A stretch of 5,193 bases of DNA from an uncultured beta proteobacterium (GTDB lineage: Bacteria > Pseudomonadota > Gammaproteobacteria > Burkholderiales > Rhodocyclaceae). Below the pieces are notes generated by a model that made no database searches, was not told the origin of the DNA, and was given only the letters and a program-made list of their open reading frames with translations. The DNA lies in NCBI GenBank assembly GCA_903917505.1, contig CAIXAY010000038.1:1-5193 (forward strand), written 5' to 3'. The translations under genes were made by a program, and so were the position numbers. Each line of letters begins with the position of its first letter. Position 1 is the first letter of the stretch. Positions 1-5,183 of this stretch are shown piece after piece.

Positions 1-121
1 CGACCCGCATGCTCACCGAGGCCGGCGACATATTCAATTCCTGGGCAGCCGCGACAAAACTGGCGTGTCGGGCGACGCAGCAGAAGACTTTAAGGCTCAG
101 GAAATCAATTTTATTGTTCAA
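1..121 (-). CDS. LysR-type transcriptional regulator, N-terminal fragment
   Basis: This is the first 40 codons of a gene that continues past the left edge. The reverse-strand translation begins MNNKIDFLSLKVFCCVARHA, followed by SFVAAAQELNMSPASVSMRV. It is the winged helix-turn-helix start of LysR-type regulators: the 'L..FxxVAxxxSFxxAAxxLxxSxxxVSxxV' pattern is clear. The start is TTG at 121-119: an in-frame TAG lies at 133-131, no ATG lies between, and the next Met (residue 31) is inside the DNA-binding helix. The Shine-Dalgarno is poor (a run like AAAGAAA), which suggests low expression, as is common for autoregulated LysR genes. Full family length is about 300 residues, and the effector-binding domain is outside the window. 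It is divergent from the operon at 372, the usual arrangement for a LysR activator of a catabolic operon, so it probably binds in 122-371. The effector is unknown. Confidence 0.88.
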   Translation of the reverse strand, partial: MNNKIDFLSLKVFCCVARHASFVAAAQELNMSPASVSMRV

Positions 122-204
122 TTTCTTTAACTACTGAATTCGCAATTCCGCCAATGATCAATCCGCCGGAACCGAGTATCGTTCGCTCGAAACTTGGCGG
201 TTCC
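113..204 (+). repeat. Flanking direct repeat, copy 1 (pairs with 5092-5183)
   Basis: Aligned by hand without gaps at a constant offset of 4979, this stretch matches 5092-5183 at 67 of 92 positions, and 53 of 69 over 136-204. The longest shared run is GTATCGTTCGCTCG at 176-189. Other shared runs are ATTGTTC (113-119), TGAATTCG (135-142) and ATCAATC (157-163). The match begins at the third codon of the lysR-type gene and stops abruptly at 204, where a dyad begins. It is likely a shared promoter/operator block or the remains of a duplicated divergent promoter. Confidence 0.8.
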
Positions 205-218
205 CTCGTCTACGAGGG
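203..218. promoter_or_regulatory. Perfect 7-bp inverted repeat, operator-like
   Basis: The sequence CCCTCGT-CT-ACGAGGG is a perfect dyad with 7-bp arms and a 2-bp centre. No T-run follows, so it is not a rho-independent terminator. It sits at the downstream edge of the repeat block, about 155 bp before the dehydrogenase start, and is absent next to copy 2 at the right end. It could be an operator for a dimeric regulator or a hairpin in a long leader transcript. Its regulatory role is inferred. Confidence 0.45.
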
Positions 219-293
219 CATTATGCACCCGAGTCTGTTCCATTTGGCAAGACCAAGTTAGGGACTCATCGCTCAAGACAAGGGCTTACGTTC

Positions 294-313
294 TCACATA
301 AATACGAATGTGA
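294..313. promoter_or_regulatory. Inverted repeat TCACAT-N8-ATGTGA
   Basis: The arms TCACAT (294-299) and ATGTGA (308-313) are perfect complements around an AT-rich 8-bp spacer. The half-sites resemble CRP/FNR-type half-sites, but their order is reversed relative to the usual TGTGA-N6-TCACA, so a CRP site is not supported. It lies about 60-80 bp upstream of the first operon gene, a plausible place for a regulator near the promoter. It may be chance. Confidence 0.3.
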
Positions 314-347
314 TGTCGGTGGCCAGCGAGCTTTTGTATTCGGTGAA

Positions 348-358
348 CAATGATCAAT
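348..358 (+). repeat. 11-bp direct repeat CAATGATCAAT (other copy 152-162)
   Basis: CAATGATCAAT occurs exactly at 152-162, inside the flanking repeat block, and at 348-358, just upstream of the ribosome binding site of the first operon gene. It contains the palindromic core TGATCA. Two identical 11-mers within one short regulatory region could be binding half-sites for the divergent regulator, but the downstream copy is very close to the translation start. Only the first G differs in the equivalent stretch of the right-end block (5131-5141). Confidence 0.4.
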
Positions 359-364
359 GGAGGG
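359..364 (+). promoter_or_regulatory. Ribosome binding site of the first operon gene
   Basis: GGAGGG lies 7 bp before the ATG at 372. It is a strong Shine-Dalgarno and fixes the start of the shikimate dehydrogenase family gene. It is the best Shine-Dalgarno in the operon. Confidence 0.8.
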
Positions 365-371
365 TTGAAGA

Positions 372-1214
372 ATGTCTGAAAATGGCCAGTTCAAATTGGC
401 AGGTGTCTTGGGAATGCCTGTCTTTCAATCGCGCTCTCCGATCATCCACAACTACTGGATAAAGAAATACGGCCTCAGGGGAGCCTATGGCCACTTCCCG
501 GTTCAGATCGAAAACGTCGAAGCCGCGCTGCGGGGATTGTCGGCACTGGGCCTGGCGGGCTGCAATATCACGCAACCGCACAAGCTGGCCGCGATGCGAC
601 TGATGGACAAACTGGATCCGGTCGCCAAGCGGATCGGGGCAATCAACTGCATCGTGGTTCAAGCCGACGGGAGTCTGCATGGATTCAACAACGACGGGAT
701 CGGCTACCTGCAAAGCCTGAGAGACGCCAACCCCGGCTGGCGGGCGGACGCCGGTCCGATTACGGTACTCGGTTCAGGGGGCGGTGCGCGGGCTGTCGTC
801 ATCAGTCTGGTCGATGAAGGGGCCAAGGAAATCAGGCTCATCAACCGCACCCGGGCAAGAGCGGAAGAACTCGCCTCGGGAATGGAAACCGTGGTCAAGG
901 TGGTTGACTGGGATGAGCGTCATGACGCGCTCGATGGCGTCGCGCTGCTGGCGAATACGACCAACCAGGGCATGTACGGACAAGCACCGCTGGAAATCAG
1001 GCTCGATCGGCTGCCCGGGTCGGCGATGGTTTCCGATCTGATCTACAACCCGCTCGAAACCCCCTTGCTGGCCGCTGCGCGAAATCGCGGCAACCTCACG
1101 GTCAATGGACTGGGGATGCTTCTCAATCAGGCGATTCCGGCATTCAACGCCTGGTTCGGCGTAAAGCCCGAAATTACGGACGAGTTGCGTCAGGCAATTC
1201 TTGCGACCTTCTAA
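372..1214 (+). CDS. aroE: Shikimate/quinate dehydrogenase family protein (AroE-like)
   Basis: The 280-residue protein has the length and motif order of shikimate dehydrogenase, which interconverts 3-dehydroshikimate and shikimate with NADP(H) in the cytoplasm. Visible landmarks are the SRSP substrate loop (20-23), NITQPHK (65-71) with the catalytic Lys71, the GAINCI Asn92, and GFNNDGIGY with the catalytic Asp108. They are followed by the Rossmann loop GSGGGARAV (134-142), NRTRARAEELA (158-168, the Arg favouring NADP), NTTNQGM (195-201), DLIYNPLETPLL (222-233) and GMLLNQ with Gln253. All expected catalytic and binding residues are present; the usual NTD motif reads NND. Its place in a LysR-linked catabolic-looking operon, away from other aro genes, suggests a second, degradative copy acting on shikimate, quinate or a related ring alcohol rather than the biosynthetic enzyme. 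That role is inference. The stop is followed after one codon by the next gene. Confidence 0.9.
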   Translation: MSENGQFKLAGVLGMPVFQSRSPIIHNYWIKKYGLRGAYGHFPVQIENVEAALRGLSALGLAGCNITQPHKLAAMRLMDKLDPVAKRIGAINCIVVQADGSLHGFNNDGIGYLQSLRDANPGWRADAGPITVLGSGGGARAVVISLVDEGAKEIRLINRTRARAEELASGMETVVKVVDWDERHDALDGVALLANTTNQGMYGQAPLEIRLDRLPGSAMVSDLIYNPLETPLLAAARNRGNLTVNGLGMLLNQAIPAFNAWFGVKPEITDELRQAILATF

Positions 1215-1217
1215 GCC

Positions 1218-2039
1218 ATGACTATCCTTAGCGAAGAAAAGATCGATTCGCATTGCCACATTCTTGATCCGGCCGGGTTCCCGTACGCCGAGAACGTCCG
1301 ATACCGGCCTGATCGTCAGGAAATGGGCAACGCAAAATATTTCAAGGAGGTCATGAAGTGTTATGAAGTCAAGCGCGCCTTGCTGGTCGGTCCCAACTCC
1401 GGATACGGGACGGACAACCGCTGCATGCTCGACGCGATCAAGAATGGTGACGGCTTGTTCAAGGGCATCGCCGTAGTCGCCAATGATTGCAGCAGCGCGG
1501 AATTGGAGAAGCTCAAGGCGCAGGGCGTCATCGGCATCGCGTTCAACCCGTCGTATCTCGGCTTTGATTTCTATTCGCACCTCGAGCCTTTATTGACTCG
1601 CTTGAAGCAGCTCGACATGTGGGCGCAGTTTCAGGTCGCCAACGACCTGCTCTTGAATTTCCTGCCGATGCTCTCCCGCGTCGACGGCAAAATCCTGATC
1701 GATCACTGCGGGCGTCCGGACCTGGCGGCCGGGACGAATCAGCCCGCGTTTCAGGCCCTGCTCGCCCTAGGGCGGGCCGGCAAGACCGTGGTCAAGATTT
1801 CCGGTTACGCGAAATTTTCCAAGGACGGCTTTCCATTTGCCGATACCCGGCCTTATACCGAGTTGCTGGTGAAGAATTTCGGCTTGCAGAACTGCGTCTG
1901 GGCTTCCGACTGGCCCTACCTGCTCGCGCCCTATCGCCTGGACTATGGCCCGATGCTCAAAATGTTCGCCGCCGATTTCAGTGAATCGGAGCGACGGACA
2001 ATGATGTGGGATGCACCCAAAAGGCATTTTGAATTCTGA
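1218..2039 (+). CDS. Amidohydrolase family 2 protein, LigI-like (probable lactonase)
   Basis: The 273-residue protein is a TIM-barrel hydrolase of the COG3618/amidohydrolase-2 group, which includes 2-pyrone-4,6-dicarboxylate lactonase (LigI), 4-sulfomuconolactone hydrolase and sugar lactonases. The N-terminal strand reads IDSHCHILDP (9-18; HxH at His12 and His14), followed by FPYAENVRYRP (21-31), a LigI-like signature. Further on are ILIDHCGRPD with His163, VVKISG with Lys193 and VWASDWPY with Asp231. As I recall, LigI uses His31, His33, His180 and Asp248; here the spacings are 149 and 68 against 147 and 68, a close fit. The likely reaction is hydrolysis of a lactone or pyrone-like ring. The start is the first ATG after the upstream stop; only GCC separates them and no Shine-Dalgarno is visible, so translation is probably coupled to the dehydrogenase gene. 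The substrate is unknown. A decarboxylase of the same superfamily is less likely given the motifs. Confidence 0.85.
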   Translation: MTILSEEKIDSHCHILDPAGFPYAENVRYRPDRQEMGNAKYFKEVMKCYEVKRALLVGPNSGYGTDNRCMLDAIKNGDGLFKGIAVVANDCSSAELEKLKAQGVIGIAFNPSYLGFDFYSHLEPLLTRLKQLDMWAQFQVANDLLLNFLPMLSRVDGKILIDHCGRPDLAAGTNQPAFQALLALGRAGKTVVKISGYAKFSKDGFPFADTRPYTELLVKNFGLQNCVWASDWPYLLAPYRLDYGPMLKMFAADFSESERRTMMWDAPKRHFEF

Positions 2040-2106
2040 TGGAAATCCGCGTCGCGAACGACCGATTCACACAGCGCAGGCGTTGACACCGATGGGCGGG
2101 AAGAAC

Positions 2107-2925
2107 ATGACGCGACAATATTCTCTGGCGCACTCGACCGTACTCGGTTGCGCGCCGCCCGAAATGATCTATATCGCCGCGCGCGCCGGCTACGATTTCG
2201 TCAGCATCCGCTCGATTGGCATCGGCCTGCCCGGCGAACCCGATTACACGCTCGCCGAGAATCCGGAGATGCTCAGGCAAACCAAGCGGGCGCTGGCCTC
2301 GACCGGCATCAGGGTGCACGACATCGAACTCGCGCGCATCCACGACGACATGCATCCCACGCGCTATTTGCCGGCCATGGAAGTCGCCGCCGAACTCGGC
2401 GCGCGCGCCGTGCTGTCGACCATCGCGACGGACCGGCGCGACTACGCGATCGAGAAGTTCGGCGAGGTCTGCGACCTGGCCAAGCGGTTCGGCCTGACCG
2501 TCGATCTCGAATTTGTTCCGATCGCTGAGGTCACGGACCTGGCCGGCGCCGTCGACGTGCTGCGCAAGGTCAAGCGCGACAACGCCGGCCTGGTGATCGA
2601 TGTACACCACTTCCAGCGCGCCCGCGACCGGGTCGAGGATCTCGATGCCTTGCCGCGCGAGTGGTTCCACTTCGGGCAATTGTGCGATGTCGGCGCCGAC
2701 ATCCCGGCCGACCGTGAGAAGCTGATCCATATCATGCGCGCCGAGCGCCTCTACGTCGGCGAAGGCGACGGCAACGCCGCGGCCATCTTCAACCGCCTGC
2801 CGGAAATGGTCTTCGCGATCGAAATTCCGCACCTCGCCCGCGCCAAGGAATTCGGCTACGCCGAACACGCCTTCCGCTGCCTCGAAACGGCAAAACGCTA
2901 TTTCGCTGCGGAACCACAGCGGTGA
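2107..2925 (+). CDS. Sugar phosphate isomerase/epimerase family TIM-barrel protein
   Basis: The 272-residue protein belongs to the xylose-isomerase-like/AP-endonuclease-2 fold, which includes IolE, hydroxypyruvate isomerase and AsbF-type 3-dehydroshikimate dehydratases. The N-terminus SLAHSTVLGCAPPEMIYIAA and GYDFVSIR are typical of the fold. Likely metal ligands are Glu135 (DLEFVP), Asp165 (VIDVHHF), Gln191 (FHFGQLCD) and Glu239 (AIEIPH), on successive strands. His71 and Glu74 (HDIELARI) match the other conserved strand. I chose ATG 2107 because GGGCGGGAAG precedes it and it gives the family's normal N-terminus; ATG 2092 (five residues longer) has no Shine-Dalgarno. It lies 67 bp after the amidohydrolase gene with no terminator. 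Next to an AroE-like enzyme, dehydration of 3-dehydroshikimate to protocatechuate is an attractive idea, but isomerisation or epimerisation of another ketose or cyclitol fits equally well. The family is certain; the substrate is not. Confidence 0.85.
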   Translation: MTRQYSLAHSTVLGCAPPEMIYIAARAGYDFVSIRSIGIGLPGEPDYTLAENPEMLRQTKRALASTGIRVHDIELARIHDDMHPTRYLPAMEVAAELGARAVLSTIATDRRDYAIEKFGEVCDLAKRFGLTVDLEFVPIAEVTDLAGAVDVLRKVKRDNAGLVIDVHHFQRARDRVEDLDALPREWFHFGQLCDVGADIPADREKLIHIMRAERLYVGEGDGNAAAIFNRLPEMVFAIEIPHLARAKEFGYAEHAFRCLETAKRYFAAEPQR

Positions 2926-2965
2926 TCCACGCTGGGAAAATGAACACATCGGTCGAATGAAATCG

Positions 2966-2971
2966 AAAGGA
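2966..2971 (+). promoter_or_regulatory. Ribosome binding site of the LVIVD protein gene
   Basis: AAAGGA lies 7 bp before the ATG at 2979. It supports independent initiation of this gene and fixes a start that leaves no room for a signal peptide. Confidence 0.65.
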
Positions 2972-2978
2972 TACGAAT

Positions 2979-4217
2979 ATGGATAGGAAGGCGGTCGCCG
3001 CGAAGAACATCAGCTTCATTGCCCACTCGGATCTCGGCGGCAAGTCGGACGGTGTCCAGGTGATGGTGCAGCGGGGTCATGCCTACATCGGCCACGGCGT
3101 CACCAACAGAATCAGCACGCTTGACATTCGCGATCCGAAGAACCCGACCGTCGTCGACGTCATCGAATGTCCGCCGGGCACGCGCGCCTTTCATCTGCAG
3201 GCGCACGGCGATTTGCTGCTGACCGTGAATGCGCCGAGCGTCTGGAACATGCTGGAATTTGCCGACGGGACCGGCTATTTCAACATGTCGCCGGCCGACA
3301 AGCTCAAGGGACAAATGAGCCGCTTCACGCCCGGCTTGCGTGTCTACGATATTTCCAATCCGGCCAAACCCGTCGAAATCGGATTCATGCCGGTGGACGG
3401 TTTGGGACCGCAACGGATCTGGTACACCGGTGGCCGCTACGCGTATGTGTCGATCCATCTGGCAGGATTCAGCGACCACATCTTCACCGTCGTCGATTTG
3501 AACGACCCGCGCCGGCCCGAGATTGTCGGCAAGTGTTGGATTCCCGGGATGTGGACCGCTGGCGGTGAAACGCCGACCTGGAAAAAGGGGATCCGCTATG
3601 CGATGCACCACTGCGTGGTGGCCGGCACGCACGCCTACGCGTCGTGGCGCGATGGCGGCATGACGGTGGTCGACATCTCCGAGCCGACCAATCCCAGGAT
3701 ACTGGTCCATTGCCACACCGAGCCGCCTTACGGCCCGGGCACCCATTCACCGCTGCCCATTCCAAGCCGCAAGCTCCTGGTGCTCGGTGATGAGCCCACC
3801 TACGATAACTGCAAGGAAGGCCATCGCCATATCTGGCTCTACGACGTGCGCGAACCGGCAAAACCGGTGGTCATCGCGAAATTCCCGGAACCGACCGAGG
3901 CCGACTACTGCGCCAAGGGCGGCGCCTTCGGACCGCACAATTTTCACGAGATGCGTCCTGGTTCTTTGCAAAGCTCGCGCCTCATTTTCGCGACTTACTA
4001 CAACGCCGGCGTTCGCGTGTACGACATCGAGGATCAGCACCATCCGAAGGAAGTCGGCTATTGGGTGCCACCCAACCCGGCGCGCATGATCGACCCGCGT
4101 CCGAACAAGGCGCAGGTCCCGACGACCATGGATTGCTACGTCGATCCAACCGGGCTTATGTACCTGACCGATCAGAATGACGGCCTTTACATTCTGCAAT
4201 ACGAGGGTCCGCTTTGA
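2979..4217 (+). CDS. LVIVD-repeat beta-propeller protein
   Basis: The 412-residue protein is built of repeated blades ending in a [L/V/Y]D[I/V/L]xxPxxP motif: LDIRDPKNP (48-56), YDISNPAKP (123-131), VDLNDPRRP (172-180), VDISEPTNP (231-239), YDVREPAKP (288-296) and YDIEDQHHP (348-356). A closing strand LYILQY lies near 403-408. This is the LVIVD pattern, and a six- or seven-bladed propeller is likely. There is no signal peptide or membrane segment, so it should be cytoplasmic, whereas many LVIVD proteins are exported. Histidine motifs stand out: HLQAH (72-76), MHHC (209-212), GTHSP (254-258), GHRHIW (281-286) and GPHNFHEM (318-325). They suggest a metal site in the central channel, as in enzymatic propellers. 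It starts 53 bp after the TIM-barrel gene with a good Shine-Dalgarno. The family has no well-defined reaction that I know of. Because its partners are catabolic enzymes, an enzymatic role is plausible but unproven. Confidence 0.85.
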   Translation: MDRKAVAAKNISFIAHSDLGGKSDGVQVMVQRGHAYIGHGVTNRISTLDIRDPKNPTVVDVIECPPGTRAFHLQAHGDLLLTVNAPSVWNMLEFADGTGYFNMSPADKLKGQMSRFTPGLRVYDISNPAKPVEIGFMPVDGLGPQRIWYTGGRYAYVSIHLAGFSDHIFTVVDLNDPRRPEIVGKCWIPGMWTAGGETPTWKKGIRYAMHHCVVAGTHAYASWRDGGMTVVDISEPTNPRILVHCHTEPPYGPGTHSPLPIPSRKLLVLGDEPTYDNCKEGHRHIWLYDVREPAKPVVIAKFPEPTEADYCAKGGAFGPHNFHEMRPGSLQSSRLIFATYYNAGVRVYDIEDQHHPKEVGYWVPPNPARMIDPRPNKAQVPTTMDCYVDPTGLMYLTDQNDGLYILQYEGPL

Positions 4218-4267
4218 CTTGCGCAGCAATCCCCCGACGAGGTCTTCCGTTTCCAACACCCTTTGCA

Positions 4268-4272
4268 AAGGA
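4268..4272 (+). promoter_or_regulatory. Ribosome binding site of the SDR gene
   Basis: AAGGA lies 11 bp before ATG 4284. The upstream in-frame ATG at 4263 has no comparable site and would add seven residues not typical of the fold, so 4284 is preferred. Confidence 0.55.
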
Positions 4273-4283
4273 CGGTTCATAAA

Positions 4284-5072
4284 ATGTCGAAAACATATTC
4301 AGGAAAAGTGGTGGTCGTTGCGGGCGCCAGCCGCGGCATCGGCCGGGCCATCGCTGCGGCGTTCGCCGCCGAGGGTGCGCAAACGGTTCTCGCCGCTTCC
4401 TCGCAAGCCAATCTTGAAGCCGCAGCCGGTGCGATTGCACAGGGCGGCGCTATCCGTCCGGACATCTGCGCCGCCGACCTGCGCAGCGAGGGCGGTTGCC
4501 GAACCGTATTTGATTTTGTGTCGGCGCGCCACGCGCGCTGCGATATTCTGGTCTATTCGGCGGGCGCGACGCGTGCCGGCGCCTTTCTCGACCAGTCGGC
4601 GGAAATCTGGCAAGACGGATTCGCGCTCAAGTTCTTCGGTTGCGTGAACCTTTGCCGCTTGTTCTGGCCACTGCTGAAAACACGGCACGGACATGTCGTC
4701 AATATCATTGGCGGAGCCGCCCGGACGCCTGATCAGGGATTTCTGATCGGCGGCGCCGTCAACGCGGCGATGCACAACTTCACGAAAGGCCTCGCGGGGC
4801 TGGGCAAACTCGATGGCGTCAATGTCAACGCGATTCTGCCTGGCCTGACGGAAACCGAGCGTGTCGGACAACTGTTCAGCCAGCGCGCCGCAGCAAGCGG
4901 TTTATCGGCTGCCGAGGAACGGGCAAAGCAGGTCGCCAAGGAGGGTATCGCCCGCCTCGGCCAGCCTGAAGATATCGCCGCGCTGGCCCTGTTCCTCTGC
5001 TCGGAACAAGCCCGGCACATTCAGGGGACTGCAATTGCGGTCGATGGCGGCGCCACGCCGGGCGTCTACTGA
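4284..5072 (+). CDS. Divergent short-chain dehydrogenase/reductase (SDR) lacking the usual catalytic residues
   Basis: The 262-residue protein has the normal length and fold signature of a classical SDR. It shows the nucleotide-binding GASRGIG (14-20), an Asp in AADLRSE (65), a variant of NNAG reading YSAG (91-94), GHVVNII (136-142), NVNAILPGLTETE (180-192), GRLGQPED-like RLGQPEDIA (224-232) and the C-terminal GTAIAVDGGATPG (248-260). The catalytic tetrad appears replaced. Using conserved spacings of 27, 13 and 4 residues, Asn becomes Lys116, Ser becomes Gly143, Tyr becomes Gly156 and Lys becomes Asn160. Cofactor binding is therefore likely, but ordinary alcohol/ketone redox chemistry is doubtful; it may use other residues such as Lys116. 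It lies 66 bp after the LVIVD gene and is the last gene in the operon. The final ORF end is clean, with no sign of decay, so it is probably a functional divergent subfamily rather than a pseudogene. Confidence 0.85.
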   Translation: MSKTYSGKVVVVAGASRGIGRAIAAAFAAEGAQTVLAASSQANLEAAAGAIAQGGAIRPDICAADLRSEGGCRTVFDFVSARHARCDILVYSAGATRAGAFLDQSAEIWQDGFALKFFGCVNLCRLFWPLLKTRHGHVVNIIGGAARTPDQGFLIGGAVNAAMHNFTKGLAGLGKLDGVNVNAILPGLTETERVGQLFSQRAAASGLSAAEERAKQVAKEGIARLGQPEDIAALALFLCSEQARHIQGTAIAVDGGATPGVY

Positions 5073-5091
5073 TCGGTTTTGACGTGATGCG

Positions 5092-5183
5092 ATTGTTCGA
5101 CGTTTCGAAAGAGTGAATTCGGATATCGCCCAATTATCAATCGGCCAAAACCATGTATCGTTCGCTCGCAATTTAGCTTTTCC
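5092..5183 (+). repeat. Flanking direct repeat, copy 2 (pairs with 113-204)
   Basis: This is the same-strand, ungapped partner of 113-204, starting 20 bp after the stop of the last gene. The shared core GTATCGTTCGCTCG is at 5155-5168. In copy 1 the block overlaps the lysR-type start codon; here the matching position reads TCG instead of TTG and no lysR-like reading frame continues leftward, because the SDR gene occupies that DNA. The copy probably sits upstream of another rightward gene beyond the window, under the same regulator, or marks the join of an old duplication. No terminator is visible between the SDR stop and this block. Confidence 0.75.

Larger units (their letters stand above)
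122..371. promoter_or_regulatory. Divergent regulatory region between lysR-type gene and operon
   Basis: These 250 bp separate two divergent genes and are richer in AT than the flanking coding DNA. I find no convincing ORF in them. They contain most of a block that recurs at the far end of the operon (113-204), a perfect dyad (203-218), a second dyad (294-313) and an 11-bp repeat (152-162 and 348-358). No strong sigma-70 promoter is visible. TTGGCG at 194-199 with a poor TATA-like stretch around 218-224 is a weak possibility, as expected for a promoter needing an activator. The role as control region is inferred from position and from these elements. Confidence 0.7.

Noticed and set aside
113..204. 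Insertion sequence or transposon ends as the explanation of the flanking repeats
   Set aside because: The copies are direct and diverged, with no transposase gene in the window and no target duplications. A shared promoter or an old duplication fits better, though the window cannot exclude a mobile origin.
1344..1355. Perfect Shine-Dalgarno AAGGAGGT followed by an in-frame ATG inside the amidohydrolase gene
   Set aside because: The spacing between GGAGG and the ATG is only 2 bp, and a start at Met46 would remove the essential HxH strand. It is more likely a coding coincidence (Lys-Glu-Val).
774..1580. Minus-strand open frame across the aroE/amidohydrolase junction
   Set aside because: It spans two convincing plus-strand genes and is explained by codon bias on the opposite strand.
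2039..2086. 15-codon ORF with a TGATG overlap to the end of the amidohydrolase gene
   Set aside because: It is very short, with a basic, featureless product and no homology I can see. At most it carries ribosomes toward the next gene.
1978..2949. Long minus-strand open frame (323 codons) opposite the TIM-barrel gene
   Set aside because: It is an antisense shadow of a GC-rich gene. The plus-strand protein has clear family motifs, while the reverse translation shows none.
2898..3746. Minus-strand open frame (282 codons) opposite the LVIVD gene
   Set aside because: It overlaps the well-supported propeller gene, its translation shows no recognisable motif, and no ribosome binding site supports it.
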